A stretch of 64,000 nt of DNA from Saccharopolyspora sp. NFXS83 (GCF_026241095.1 NZ_JAPFGB010000007.1:186001-250000); one strand, 5' to 3'; positions 11,223 to 20,561 are shown, counted from the first letter of the stretch. The notes: generated by a model from the letters alone, not told the origin. Program-made: numbers and translations.

Positions 11223-12238
11223 CGGCCGCTCCGGATCCCGCATTCGACCGCGCGTACGGCGCCCTGGTGGGGCTCGCCATCGGCGACGCCCTCGGCATGC
11301 CGACCCAGTCCATGCCGCGAGAGATGGTCCGCGAGCGCTACGGCCGGATCGAGGACTTCGCCGACGGCGCCGCCGATCAGCCGATCGCCCCCGGCATGCC
11401 CGCCGCCTCCGTCACCGACGACACCGACCAAGCGATGATCGTCGCGCGCCTGGTCGCAGACGGCGCCGGGAGCATCGACCCGCACGCCTTCGCCGCGGAG
11501 CTCATCGCCTGGGAGCAGGTCATGATCGAGCGCGGCTCGCTGGACCTGCTCGGCCCGTCCACCAAGGCCGCCCTGGCGAAGCTCCAAGCGGGGGCCTCCA
11601 TCGAGGAGACCGGCCGCTACGGGACCACGAACGGCGCCGCGATGCGCATCGCCCCGGTCGGGGTCGCCCACGCCAGGGACGGTCGCCTGATCGACGCGGT
11701 CGTCGAGGCCAGCCGCGTCACGCACAACACCGGCCTGGGGATCTCCGCCGCCTGCGCCATCGCCGCCGCCGTCTCGGCGGGCGTCGACGGGGCGGACACC
11801 GCGGGAGCCGTCAAGGCCGCCTCCGCCGCGGCGCGGGACGGTGAAGCGCGCGGGCACTGGGTGGCGGGAGCCTCCATCCCGGCGCGGCTGGACGCCTTCA
11901 GCCCGCACGCGCACCGGCTCGGCGCCGAGGACTTCGAGTCGTTCCTGCACGCCGTGGTCGGCACCTCGGTGCAGTCCCAGGAGTCCGTCGTGGCCGCGCT
12001 GCTGCTCGTCGAGCGCGGCGCCGAGTCCCCGTTCGACGCGCTGTGCACCGCGGCGTCCCTCGGCGGCGACACCGACACCGTCGCCGCCATGGCCGGGGCG
12101 GTTCTCGGCGCAGTGCACGGAATCCGCGCCTTCCCGGAGGAGGCCGTGAACCGGGTGCTCGACGTCAACGGCCTGGATCCGGCACCACTCGCGCGGCGGC
12201 TCCTCGCCGTGCGGCGATCGTCAACGAAGATGAGGTGA
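11219..12238 (+). CDS. ADP-ribosylglycohydrolase-family protein (YegU-like)
   Basis: A 339-residue protein of the ADP-ribosylglycohydrolase fold, which hydrolyses ribosyl N- or O-glycosidic bonds with two Mg ions. The start ALVGLAIGDALGMPTQSM is typical. Metal-binding signatures are TDDTD (66-70) and GGDTDT (282-287), the latter in ASLGGDTDTVAAMAGAVLGAVHG. It lies between a GntR regulator and a nucleobase-type permease plus a PfkB kinase. This context points to a small nucleoside-like substrate rather than ADP-ribosylated protein. It is translationally coupled to the GntR gene. Confidence 0.9.
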   Translation: MTAAPDPAFDRAYGALVGLAIGDALGMPTQSMPREMVRERYGRIEDFADGAADQPIAPGMPAASVTDDTDQAMIVARLVADGAGSIDPHAFAAELIAWEQVMIERGSLDLLGPSTKAALAKLQAGASIEETGRYGTTNGAAMRIAPVGVAHARDGRLIDAVVEASRVTHNTGLGISAACAIAAAVSAGVDGADTAGAVKAASAAARDGEARGHWVAGASIPARLDAFSPHAHRLGAEDFESFLHAVVGTSVQSQESVVAALLLVERGAESPFDALCTAASLGGDTDTVAAMAGAVLGAVHGIRAFPEEAVNRVLDVNGLDPAPLARRLLAVRRSSTKMR

Positions 12239-12242
12239 CCCC

Positions 12243-13721
12243 GTGTCCGAGACCCCGACCGGATCCCCGGCGGCGAGTCCGGTGGAAGCCCCGCAGGCCG
12301 GCGCGCTCGGCGCGGTGGAGCAGCGCGGCATCGAACCCGTTCCCGTCTCCGAACGCCGCGGGAACCCGCTGCAGCTGTTCTGGGTGTGGTTCGCCGCGAA
12401 CATCTCCGTGGTCGGCATGCCGCTCGGCGTCAGCCTCATCGCCCTCGGCCTGTCCGCGTGGCAGGCGGTCGTCGTCGCGATCATCGGCTCGTTCGGCTCG
12501 TTCGCCGTCGTCGGCCTGATCTCCATCGCCGGTCGTCGCGGCGGGGCGCCGAGCCTCACCCTCTCCCGCGCCGTGTTCGGCACCCGGGGCAACGCGGGGC
12601 CGACCGCGGTCGCGCTCGTGTCGAGGCTCGGCTGGGAGACCGTGAACACCTCGACGGCCGCCCTCGCGATCGTCACGAGCGCGTCGCTGCTCGCGGGCAC
12701 CGGAGGCGACGCGAAGTCCGCGCCGCTGGTCGCCGTCGCGGGTGTGGCGCTGTTCGTCGGCTTCACCGTCGCCGTGTCCGGGATGGGCCACGCCGTGATC
12801 CTGCTCGTGCAGAAGTGGTCCACCTGGATCTTCGGCGCGGTGAACCTGCTGATCCTGGCGTTCCTGGTCGTCAACATCGACTGGGCGGAGGTGGGCCGGG
12901 CGCCGAGCGGTGGCCTCGCCGCGGTGCTGACCGGGATCGGCACCATCGTCGCGGGCACCGGCATCGGCTGGGCGAACTCCGGCGCGGACATGGCCCGCTA
13001 CCAGGCCCCGACCGTGCGCGCGCTGCCACTGGTGATGTCCGCGTCGGCAGGTGCGGGCATCCCGCTGGTGATCATGATCAGCATGGGGTCGGTGCTCGGC
13101 GCGTCCGACGCGACCATTGCCACGTCCGCGAACCCCCTGGACGCCATTCGCGACACCCTGCCGACCGGAGTCGCCGTCGGCTACCTGGTGATCTCGTTCA
13201 TCGGCCTGCTGCTGTCGAACCACCTGTCGGTGTACTCGGCGGGCCTGACCACCCTCACCCTCGGGCTGCGCGTCAAGCGGGTGTACGCGGTGATCGTCGA
13301 CGTGGTGGTCACGACGGTCGCGTCGCTGCTGTTCCTCCTCGTCGCCGACGGGTTCTACGGGCCGTTCACCACGTTCATCTCGCTGCTGGCCGTGCCGATC
13401 TCGGCCTGGGTCGGGATCTTCCTGGTCGACATGATCCGGCGCCGCGACTACGACCCCGACGGCCTGCTCGACCTCACCAGCCGGGGCGCCTACTACTACA
13501 CCGGCGGAGTGCGCTGGTCCGCCCTCGGCCCGTGGCTGGCCGCCATCGCCGTCGCGGCCCTGTTCATGCAAGTCTCCCCCGGCGACGTTCCGTGGTACAC
13601 GGGGCCGCTGCACGACACGTGGATCGGCGTCAACGGCATGGCGTGGATCGCGGCGGCCGTCGTCGGCGGAGCGCTCTACGCGGCCTTCGGCCTCCGGTCC
13701 GCGGCAGGTGACGACGAATGA
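12243..13721 (+). CDS. NCS1-family nucleobase/nucleoside permease
   Basis: A 492-residue integral membrane protein with about 12 hydrophobic segments and a roughly 40-residue polar N-terminus. It resembles purine-cytosine permeases of the NCS1 family (LGVSLIALGLSAWQAVVVAIIGSFGSF, SLTLSRAVFGTRGN, GTGIGWANSGADMARY). It would import the substrate acted on by the preceding glycohydrolase and following kinase. GTG start, 4 bp after the previous stop; the last bases overlap the next start (ATGA). E. coli uses an MFS permease (YegT) at this point, so the transporter family differs. Confidence 0.9.
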   Translation: MSETPTGSPAASPVEAPQAGALGAVEQRGIEPVPVSERRGNPLQLFWVWFAANISVVGMPLGVSLIALGLSAWQAVVVAIIGSFGSFAVVGLISIAGRRGGAPSLTLSRAVFGTRGNAGPTAVALVSRLGWETVNTSTAALAIVTSASLLAGTGGDAKSAPLVAVAGVALFVGFTVAVSGMGHAVILLVQKWSTWIFGAVNLLILAFLVVNIDWAEVGRAPSGGLAAVLTGIGTIVAGTGIGWANSGADMARYQAPTVRALPLVMSASAGAGIPLVIMISMGSVLGASDATIATSANPLDAIRDTLPTGVAVGYLVISFIGLLLSNHLSVYSAGLTTLTLGLRVKRVYAVIVDVVVTTVASLLFLLVADGFYGPFTTFISLLAVPISAWVGIFLVDMIRRRDYDPDGLLDLTSRGAYYYTGGVRWSALGPWLAAIAVAALFMQVSPGDVPWYTGPLHDTWIGVNGMAWIAAAVVGGALYAAFGLRSAAGDDE

Positions 13722-14668
13722 GTCCCGGTCGCGTCATCCACACCGGGCAGGCCGTCGTCGACCTCGTCCTGCGCGTGCCCGCGGTCCCCGCTGCCGGTGG
13801 TGACGTGTTCGCCTCCGGGCACGAATTCCTCGCCGGGGGCGGCGTGAACGTCATGCTCGCCGCCGCGCGCGACGGTGCTCGCGTGGTGTACGCGGGAGGC
13901 CACGGGACCGGCCCGTTCGGGGACGTGGTGCGCGCGGCGCTCGCGGCCGAGGACGTGGAGCTCACCGGCCCGGCCGACCCCGGCGCCGACACCGGGTTCA
14001 GCGTCGCCCTCGTCGACGACGACGCCGAGCGGACGTTCGTCTCCACCGCCGGAGCCGAAGGCGCGGTGGACGTGGCTCGCCTGCGCGACACCGGGCCGGG
14101 CGAGGGCGACGTGGTCTACGTGTCGGGCTACTCCCTCGTGCACGACGCCAACCGCGCGGCACTGCTGGAGTGGCTGCCGACGGTCCCGGCGTCCGTCGTC
14201 GTGGACCCCGCCCCCGTGATCGGTGACGTCGACCTCGACGCGGTGCGCGTCCTGCTGGACCACGCCGACGTGTGGACCACGAACGAGCGGGAAGCGCTGA
14301 TCCTGTTGCGGCGCCTCGGATCGGACGCCGGTGGCGGCGACGGCGCGGACGTGGCGACGGCGCTCGCCACGGCCACCGGCCGCACCGTGGTGCTGCGGGC
14401 CGGAGCGCGAGGCGCGTTCATCGCCCGCCCCGGCGGGGACGTGCTGAGCTGCCCCGCCCCCGAGGTCGAGGCCGTGGACACCAACGGCGCGGGTGACGCC
14501 CACGCCGGCGTGATGTGCGCGCGGCTGGCCGCCGAGGAGGACCTCCACGCCGCCGTCCGGCGAGCGGGTGTCGCGGCGGCGATCGCCGTCACCCGCTTCG
14601 GCCCCGCAACGGCCCCCACCACCGCCGAGATCGACGCCGCGCTGCGGGACGGGCTCACCGGCCGTTGA
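13718..14668 (+). CDS. PfkB-family carbohydrate kinase (YegV-like)
   Basis: A 316-residue ribokinase-like kinase. Substrate-binding FLAGGGVNVMLAAARDG lies near residues 43-60, and the C-terminal signature DTNGAGDAHAG contains catalytic base D260 and the anion hole. It probably phosphorylates a sugar or nucleoside released by the glycohydrolase. It overlaps the permease stop by 4 bp and ends the operon. The true acceptor (ribose, ribosyl derivative or nucleoside) cannot be read from sequence. Confidence 0.9.
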   Translation: MSPGRVIHTGQAVVDLVLRVPAVPAAGGDVFASGHEFLAGGGVNVMLAAARDGARVVYAGGHGTGPFGDVVRAALAAEDVELTGPADPGADTGFSVALVDDDAERTFVSTAGAEGAVDVARLRDTGPGEGDVVYVSGYSLVHDANRAALLEWLPTVPASVVVDPAPVIGDVDLDAVRVLLDHADVWTTNEREALILLRRLGSDAGGGDGADVATALATATGRTVVLRAGARGAFIARPGGDVLSCPAPEVEAVDTNGAGDAHAGVMCARLAAEEDLHAAVRRAGVAAAIAVTRFGPATAPTTAEIDAALRDGLTGR

Positions 14669-14728
14669 AGCCGGCGAGGTTCCGGGGTGGTCCCGATCGC
14701 CGGGGCCGTCCGCACGAGCCGCGCAGGC

Positions 14729-15883
14729 CTAGCCGGGAAGCCGGATGCGGAAGGTGTAGAACCGGGTCGTCTGGGCGTTGTTCTCGTTGTCGTCGCTGAT
14801 CAAGTACAGCAACCGCGACCCCTTCTGCGGCCCGGCGGTCTCCTCGGGGCCCACGGCCATGCCTTCGACGTTGTCCAGCAATGGATTCGGCTGCTCGTGC
14901 CTGCTGACGACCTGCCCCGGGCTGCCCGCCGGGCAGTCGCCGAGGCTGAACAGCAGCGTGCTGCGCACGAACACGTCGGCCGGGACTTCGGCCAGCGCGG
15001 GCCCACCCGTGATGTCTTTGTCGTCGGTCAGGCGGATGTCGAAGATTCGCACCGTGTTGCCCAGCCCTTCGACGTACTGCCTTTCCAGGGCGAGCAGCCG
15101 ATCTTCCCCGGTAACGGCGAGCTCGGCCAACGAGGTTCCGGCGCTGGTTTCGTACGCGTACTGGCGGTCCGGGATGTAGGTTCCGCCCGATTCACCCTGG
15201 TAGCGCTGAATTCGCAGGCGGTTTCGCCCTCGTTGGTCGCCGTCGTCGTTGAGCGGCGCCTCCCACCCCGCGTAGAGATTCCGGCCGTCGGCAGTCGCGG
15301 CCAGCGACTCGATGGTGCGGCCCTGCTGCGCGCCACCGAGGGGCTCGGTTCGCAGCTGCTCCGGTATGGGCAGGGGACTACCGGCCTCGCGCCCGTCGCT
15401 GAGCTGGAAACGGCGGATCGACGGGCCTTTCTCGGAACTCAGCAGGATCGTGCCGGTGCGAGGCTCGACGACCAGGCCTTCACCGTCGATCACTCCTCCG
15501 TAGGGCCTGCCGTTGGGGTCGCGCAACGTCAGCGCGGTGTCCGCGGAGAGGTCCAGAGCTTCGGGATCGCCCAGTTCCAGGAGGAAGACGCGGCCGGGTT
15601 CGTTGTCCGCGAGGGCGTACCCCTTCGACCGGCCGGTGAGGGCGAACGCCGACAACCCGGTCACTCGTTCGCCGTTCACCTGACTCTCGTCGAGCTGATC
15701 GGAGTGGTCGAGCAGGGTGGCGTTCTCCGAGCAGGAACCGCCCGCAGGCACCGGGTGGTGCTCATACCACAGGCCCACCGCCGGTTCCACCGCCAGCCCG
15801 CCGACGAAACCCAGCGCGACCGCAGCGGTGAGGCTCAGCCTGAGCCGGGTCCGGCGCGGCCCTGCTCTCGGCACGTCGGCCAC
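14729..15883 (-). CDS. Secreted esterase-like activity of phytase family protein
   Basis: About 384 residues. The N-terminal RRTRLRLSLTAAVALGFVGGLAVEPA is a signal peptide or anchor. The mature part is a phytase-like beta-propeller seen in secreted actinobacterial proteins (VTGLSAFALTGRSKGYALADNEPGRVFLLEL, YGGVIDGEGLVVEPRTGTILLSSEKGPSIRRF, NPLLDNVEGMAVGP, LYLISDDNENNAQTTRFYTFRI). Substrate unknown. The frame is open to a TTG at 15931; GTG 15883 is chosen because it places the signal peptide near the N-terminus. Either start overlaps the 3' end of the upstream reductase gene in another frame. Confidence 0.8.
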   Translation of the reverse strand: MADVPRAGPRRTRLRLSLTAAVALGFVGGLAVEPAVGLWYEHHPVPAGGSCSENATLLDHSDQLDESQVNGERVTGLSAFALTGRSKGYALADNEPGRVFLLELGDPEALDLSADTALTLRDPNGRPYGGVIDGEGLVVEPRTGTILLSSEKGPSIRRFQLSDGREAGSPLPIPEQLRTEPLGGAQQGRTIESLAATADGRNLYAGWEAPLNDDGDQRGRNRLRIQRYQGESGGTYIPDRQYAYETSAGTSLAELAVTGEDRLLALERQYVEGLGNTVRIFDIRLTDDKDITGGPALAEVPADVFVRSTLLFSLGDCPAGSPGQVVSRHEQPNPLLDNVEGMAVGPEETAGPQKGSRLLYLISDDNENNAQTTRFYTFRIRLPG

Positions 15884-17006
15884 GCCGGTGGAGGTGGTCT
15901 TCCGCTGCGCGGTGTTGTGCGCGAAGTGCAACGCGCCGACCTGGTTCTGATCCTGTTCCTGCGGTTCCGGCAGGCGTGGCAGCGGCCTCGCGGAGGTCCG
16001 CCAGGAGTTCCGGCCCGGTCCAGGTGCCGCGCCGGTCCGGTGGTGTCCTCTCCGCTCGTTTGACCAGTTCCACGACTCGGGCCGAGGCCGGTGCGGGCAG
16101 CGAGTGGCGGGCGGACATGGTCACGACTTCGCCCTGCAGCACGTCGATCTCGGTGACCCGCCCGCGTTGCAGGTCCTCCCACGTGGAGGAGCGGGCGTGC
16201 GGGTCGACGGCCAGGATGCGGCGGGCGACGCGGCGGAACACGCCGTCGGGGAACCGCAGCAGCCGGGGGATGAGGGCGGGCGGGATCGGGGTGAGCCGGG
16301 CCGGTTCCACGCCCTCCGCGCGGAAGGCGGCGAGGGCTTCGCGTTGGCACAGCGCGAGGCAGGCGCGGAAGGCGCGCTGTTCGAGCTGGGTGCGCAGCGG
16401 GAGCCCGGACAGGGCGTTGAGGGCGTTGTTGAGGTTCATCAGCAGTTTCCCGTGCTGCACGCCGCGCATGTCGGTGTGCGGCTGCACGGCCAGGCCCGCC
16501 TCGGTCAGCACGGCGATGAGGGGCCGGGCCGCCGGGGTGTCGTCCAGCATCAGCGCGCCCTCGCTTCCTTGGTGGAAGTGTCCGGGCCGGGTCTGCACGA
16601 CGTTGTAGGGCACCATTCCGGCCAGCACGGTGTGCTCGGGCAGCTCGGCGCGCAGCAGGTCCGCGTTGTGCAGCCCGTTCTGGAGGCTGCACACCACGGT
16701 CCGCTCGCCGAGGTGCGGGGCGAGGTCGCGGGCGGCGGTGGCCGTGTCCGCGGACTTGACGGTGATCAGCACGATGTCCGCCCCGGCGGCGGCGTCCGGC
16801 CCGGTGGCGGTCCGCAGCGCGGACGCGGGGACGTACCGGGGCGGCAGGGTGCCGCCGGACACGGACACTCCGTCGTCCTGCACGACGGCCATGGCCTTGG
16901 CTCGCCCGATCAGCGTGACGTCGGCGACCGGCGCGAGCCGTCCGCCCAGGTAGCCACCGATGCTGCCTGCTCCGAACACCGCGATGCGCGGAAGCGCCTG
17001 GTACAC
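15762..17006 (-). CDS. 2-dehydropantoate 2-reductase-like oxidoreductase with extended C-terminus
   Basis: A ketopantoate-reductase-family NADPH oxidoreductase. Rossmann motif IAVFGAGSIGGYLGGRLA is at residues 8-25, the middle VLITVKSADT and SLQNGLHN are typical, and MRGVQHGKLLMNLNNALNAL carries the catalytic Lys and Asn. The family is usually about 300-350 residues, but this frame runs to 414. The last 65 or so residues are Arg/Gly-rich and overlap the next gene by about 120 bp, suggesting a lost stop or a frameshift near 15950. GTG start. Located between a FAD dehydrogenase and a phytase-like gene, it may act on a 2-oxo acid other than ketopantoate. Confidence 0.8.
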   Translation of the reverse strand: MYQALPRIAVFGAGSIGGYLGGRLAPVADVTLIGRAKAMAVVQDDGVSVSGGTLPPRYVPASALRTATGPDAAAGADIVLITVKSADTATAARDLAPHLGERTVVCSLQNGLHNADLLRAELPEHTVLAGMVPYNVVQTRPGHFHQGSEGALMLDDTPAARPLIAVLTEAGLAVQPHTDMRGVQHGKLLMNLNNALNALSGLPLRTQLEQRAFRACLALCQREALAAFRAEGVEPARLTPIPPALIPRLLRFPDGVFRRVARRILAVDPHARSSTWEDLQRGRVTEIDVLQGEVVTMSARHSLPAPASARVVELVKRAERTPPDRRGTWTGPELLADLREAAATPAGTAGTGSEPGRRVALRAQHRAAEDHLHRRGRRAESRAAPDPAQAEPHRCGRAGFRRRAGGGTGGGPVV

Positions 17007-17057
17007 GGGAGGATTCTGCCTTTCTCCGTACTTGATGGGGCCGGGGACGGCGGACGG

Positions 17058-18740
17058 TCAGGCGACCGCCTGGGCTGCGGCGCGGCCGGCTTGGCGGCCG
17101 GTGAACAGGCAGCCGCCGAGGAAGGTGCCTTCGAGCGCGTTGTAGCCGTGGACACCGCCGCCGCCGAATCCGGCGGCTTCTCCGGCCGCGTAGAGGCCGT
17201 CGATGGGGCGTCCGCGGGTGTCGAGGGCGCGGGAGTCGAGGTCGGTCTGGATGCCGCCGAGGGTCTTGCGGGTCAGGATGTGCAGTTTGACGGCGATCAG
17301 CGGTCCGGCGGCGGGGTCCAGGATGCGGTGCGGTGCGACGGTGCGGCTGAGCCGGTCACCGAGGAAGCGGCGCGAGTTGCGGATGCCCTGCACCTGGGAG
17401 TCCTTGCTGTAGGGGTTCGCGACCTGCAGATCACGGGCCTCGATCTGGCCGCGCAACTGTTCGGCCTCCAGCAGGGGCTGGTCGGTCAGGCCGTTCATCT
17501 TCGCCACCAGCTCGTCCAGGTTGGTGGCGACGACGAAGTCCGCACCGCGGTTCTTAAACGCCTCCACCGGCCCGGCAGCTCCTTTGGACAGGATGCGCTC
17601 GCGCAGGACCGCTTTGCGGTCGCCGCTGGTGAGGTCGGGGTTCTGCTCGGAGCCCGACAGCGCGAACTCCTTCTCGATGATCTTCTCGGTGAGGATGAAC
17701 CAGGAATGGTCGTACCCCGCGATGTCCTCGGTGGTGCGCAGGTGCTTGAGGGTGCTGAGCGTGTCGTAACCGGGCAGGCACGGGTCCGGCAGGCGGCGGC
17801 CGAGCGCGTCGAACCACATCGAGGACGGCCCCGGCAGGATCCGGATGCCGTGACCGGGCCACACGGGATTCCAGTTCTGGATCCCTTCGGTGTAGTGCCA
17901 CATCCGGTCGCGGTTGACCAACCGCACCCCGGCGGCGTCGCTGATCTCCAGCAGCCGCCCGTCCACGTGCGCGGGAACCCCCGTGATCATGTTCTTCGGG
18001 GCGGTGCCCAGCCGCTGCGGCCAGTGCGCGCGCACCAGGTCGTGGTTGGCGCCGATCCCGCCACTGGCGAGGACGACGGCCTGCGCGGTCAGCTCGAAGG
18101 AACCGGCCGCCTCCCGGTTGGACGCCACCCCGCGCGGCGAGGAGTCCTCCGCCAGCACGGTTCCGCGCACTCCCGTGGCCGCGCCGTCCTGGATGACGAG
18201 CTCGTCCACTTGGTGGCGGTGGTGGAAGGTCAGCAGTCCTTCGTCGGCCGCCCGCAGGGCGCTGCGCACGAACGGCTCCACCACGCCCGTGCCCGTCCCC
18301 CAGGCCACGTGGAAACGCGGGACGGAGTTGCCATGCCCATCAGCGCGCAAATCGCCGCGTTCGGCCCACCCGACCATCGGGGTGAACTTGATCCCCTGCG
18401 CGTCCAGCCAGGACCGCTTCTCCCCCGCGGCGAAGTCCACATAAGCACGAGCCCAGCGCACGGCCCACGAGTCCTCGTCCTCCAGGCGGTCGAACCGAGC
18501 ACTGCCCTGCCAGTCGTTCCACGCCAGCTCGAAGGAGTCCTTCACCCCGAGACGCCGCTGTTCAGGCGAGTTCACCAGGAACAGACCGCCGAACGACCAG
18601 TAGGCCTGGCCGCCCAGATTGGCCGCGTTCTCCTGATCGACCAGCGCCACCTTCCGCCCACGGGCGGTCAGCTCGTGCGCCGCGACCAGCCCCGCCAGGC
18701 CCCCTCCGACCACGATCACATCCGCGCCCACCACAACCAC
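17058..18740 (-). CDS. FAD-binding dehydrogenase (3-ketosteroid-dehydrogenase-like flavoprotein)
   Basis: About 560 residues. The N-terminal ADVIVVGGGLAGLVAAHELTARGRKVALVDQE is the FAD dinucleotide fold, and the C-terminal DGLYAAGEAAGFGGGGVHGYNALEGTFLGGCLFTGRQAGR is the second FAD contact of the fumarate reductase/KstD superfamily. The middle (NLGGQAYWSFGGLFLVNSPEQRRLG) matches the subgroup annotated as FAD-binding dehydrogenase, whose substrate is not settled. GTG 18740 is preferred because the FAD fold begins right after it; GTG 18758 is also possible. It lies 51 bp upstream of the reductase gene on the same strand and is divergent from a PucR-type regulator. Confidence 0.85.
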   Translation of the reverse strand: MVVVGADVIVVGGGLAGLVAAHELTARGRKVALVDQENAANLGGQAYWSFGGLFLVNSPEQRRLGVKDSFELAWNDWQGSARFDRLEDEDSWAVRWARAYVDFAAGEKRSWLDAQGIKFTPMVGWAERGDLRADGHGNSVPRFHVAWGTGTGVVEPFVRSALRAADEGLLTFHHRHQVDELVIQDGAATGVRGTVLAEDSSPRGVASNREAAGSFELTAQAVVLASGGIGANHDLVRAHWPQRLGTAPKNMITGVPAHVDGRLLEISDAAGVRLVNRDRMWHYTEGIQNWNPVWPGHGIRILPGPSSMWFDALGRRLPDPCLPGYDTLSTLKHLRTTEDIAGYDHSWFILTEKIIEKEFALSGSEQNPDLTSGDRKAVLRERILSKGAAGPVEAFKNRGADFVVATNLDELVAKMNGLTDQPLLEAEQLRGQIEARDLQVANPYSKDSQVQGIRNSRRFLGDRLSRTVAPHRILDPAAGPLIAVKLHILTRKTLGGIQTDLDSRALDTRGRPIDGLYAAGEAAGFGGGGVHGYNALEGTFLGGCLFTGRQAGRAAAQAVA

Positions 18741-18788
18741 CGCCCGTTCGTCGTTCACCGCTGCGCGAGCCCCAGCCTGCTTCGGGCC

Positions 18789-18845
18789 GGTGACCGGTGA
18801 CCAGCTCGTTCGTCCGGAAGACGAAGTAGGTTTGTCACCCGGTGA
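18789..18845. promoter_or_regulatory. Candidate PucR-type operator repeats
   Basis: Between the divergent dehydrogenase and PucR genes, a tandem GGTGACC-GGTGACC (18789-18802) is followed by a palindrome TCACC-C-GGTGA (18835-18845). Both share the GGTGA half-site. Control of the divergent pair is inferred from position. Confidence 0.4.
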
Positions 18846-18861
18846 TGAACAGGAGGCGTCC

Positions 18862-20040
18862 ATGAGCAGGTCTGAGCGGGTCCGGGTGGTCGATCAGGTT
18901 CGGGCCCGGCTGTCCGATCTGACCGACTCGACCCTCGACGCGGTCCGCACCGCCGTGCCCGCGTACCGGGACATGCGCGGTGACCAGCTACGCGACGTCG
19001 AAGCGATCACGTCGTGGGTGCTCATCCGGCTCCTGCGGGCGTGGGCGGAGGGCGGCGGCGTCCTCGACGACGCCGACCGGAGCCGGTTCCGCCGGATCGG
19101 CGCCGCGCGCGCCGAGGACGGCCGCCCGCTCACCGCCGTGCTGCGCGCCTACCGGGTGGCGGCGGTCGCCGCGACCGACCACCTGCGCGAGATCGGTCGT
19201 GGCCGGCTCGACGTCGACGACGTCGCCGACCTCACCACGGTGCTGCTCACCGCCTTGGACGACCTGTCCGAATCCCTCATGGCCGGGTACGAAGCCGCGC
19301 GCGACCGCCTCAGCGAGGACCTCGACCGCGCCCGTCGCGATCTGCTGGACGACCTGATCGTCGGCAGGCAGTCCTCCGCCGGGGCGCTCGCCGACCGCAG
19401 CCGCGAACTCGGCGTCGAACTCGCCCCGGAACCGTCGCTGCTCATCGTCGAACCGGCCGATTCCGCCACCGCCATCGGAGAATCCGCCGCCCACGACCTG
19501 TTCCCGGACGCCGGAGCGCGGCCACTGCTCACCCTGCACGGACCGCGCGCGGTGCTGCTCCTGAACGTCCGGCCCGGACCGGAGCTGGACAGGGCGTGCC
19601 GGGAGCGCGGCTGGCGGGGTTGTCTCGTCGTCGGCCACCCGATCACCGCCGTCGCCGCGATCCACCGCCTGGCCCGGCACGCCCTCGACACCGCCCCCGC
19701 CCACTCCTTCCGCGACCGCGCCCTGCTCGACGAGGGCGACGCCCGGTTCCTGGCGGTGCTCGCGGCCCGCCCCGACGCCGACCCCGCAGCCTTGGACCGC
19801 ACCGTTCTCGGCCCGATCGCCGCACCGTCCCAACGGCACCTGCTCGACGGCCTCACCGCGTTCCTCGCCGCCGACACGGTCACCGACGCGGCGAACCGGC
19901 TGCACCTGCACCCGCAGACCCTGCGCTACCGCCTGCGCCGCGTCCGCGATCTCACCGGCCGCGACCCGCACGACCCGTGGCACCACCTCGTCCTCGCCGC
20001 CGCCGCTCAACTCCACGGCGTTCGCGACCAGGCGCACTGA
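18862..20040 (+). CDS. PucR/CdaR-family helix-turn-helix regulator
   Basis: A 392-residue regulator with an N-terminal helical sensor-like region and a GGDEF-like middle. The C-terminal PucR HTH is DTVTDAANRLHLHPQTLRYRLRRVRDLTGRD. Actinobacterial members commonly control adjacent catabolic genes. It faces the FAD dehydrogenase gene across about 120 bp with repeated GGTGA half-sites. ATG 18862 is supported by AGGAGG at 18851-18856. An upstream in-frame extension to 18790 would cover the operator-like repeats and is rejected. Confidence 0.88.
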   Translation: MSRSERVRVVDQVRARLSDLTDSTLDAVRTAVPAYRDMRGDQLRDVEAITSWVLIRLLRAWAEGGGVLDDADRSRFRRIGAARAEDGRPLTAVLRAYRVAAVAATDHLREIGRGRLDVDDVADLTTVLLTALDDLSESLMAGYEAARDRLSEDLDRARRDLLDDLIVGRQSSAGALADRSRELGVELAPEPSLLIVEPADSATAIGESAAHDLFPDAGARPLLTLHGPRAVLLLNVRPGPELDRACRERGWRGCLVVGHPITAVAAIHRLARHALDTAPAHSFRDRALLDEGDARFLAVLAARPDADPAALDRTVLGPIAAPSQRHLLDGLTAFLAADTVTDAANRLHLHPQTLRYRLRRVRDLTGRDPHDPWHHLVLAAAAQLHGVRDQAH

Positions 20041-20561
20041 CCGAGCCGGAGGAGAACACGGCCCCCAGCCGACAAGCCTCGCACGCCGTCGGCGCCTCGG
20101 TCTTCGCCGTCACCGCACGTCGAGCGCTCGCACGTGTTCGTCGCAGGCGGCGACGAGGCCGCCCATCACCAGCCCGCCCTTGTCCGCGCATGCTGCGTAC
20201 GGTCGTCCGATCACGCCGTTGCTGCTGCGGCGTCGGTGAGGTCCCGGCCGTCCGCCGCGACTCGGCGGACCAAGGCCAAGGCCACCGTGATCCGGCCCGG
20301 CCGGCACTGGCCGCACCGGACCACGTGGTCATCGAGCCGTGCCCGCTGCACCGGGTGCAGCTCCGCGTCCGCCGTGGCCGGTGGCCCGTCGATGGTGGTG
20401 ACTCGTCGGCGGGATCGAGGTCGGACATCGGGATGGCGCACGGGTTGACGGCTTCGCCGTTGAGGTGACTCGTGCACGCCGGGCCGATCGGCCGCTGAGC
20501 GCGGATCACCGCGAGAGCACCCCGGTGGGGGCCGGTGACCGGCAGGGACGACACTGATCAC
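20041..20561. other. Intergenic, possibly remnant coding sequence on minus strand
   Basis: 521 bp without a supportable gene. Minus-strand pieces in different frames look protein-like, for example VQRARLDDHVVRCGQCRPG and GVIGRPYAACADKGG, but no single frame joins them behind a start codon. It could be a decayed small gene; no family is recognised. Confidence 0.25.

Noticed and set aside
16104-18800. An 898-codon + strand frame
   Set aside because: Antisense to the reductase and FAD dehydrogenase genes, with no recognisable domain.
20110-20430. A small CxxC-containing protein on the minus strand
   Set aside because: Protein-like pieces fall in different frames and no start codon precedes a continuous frame.
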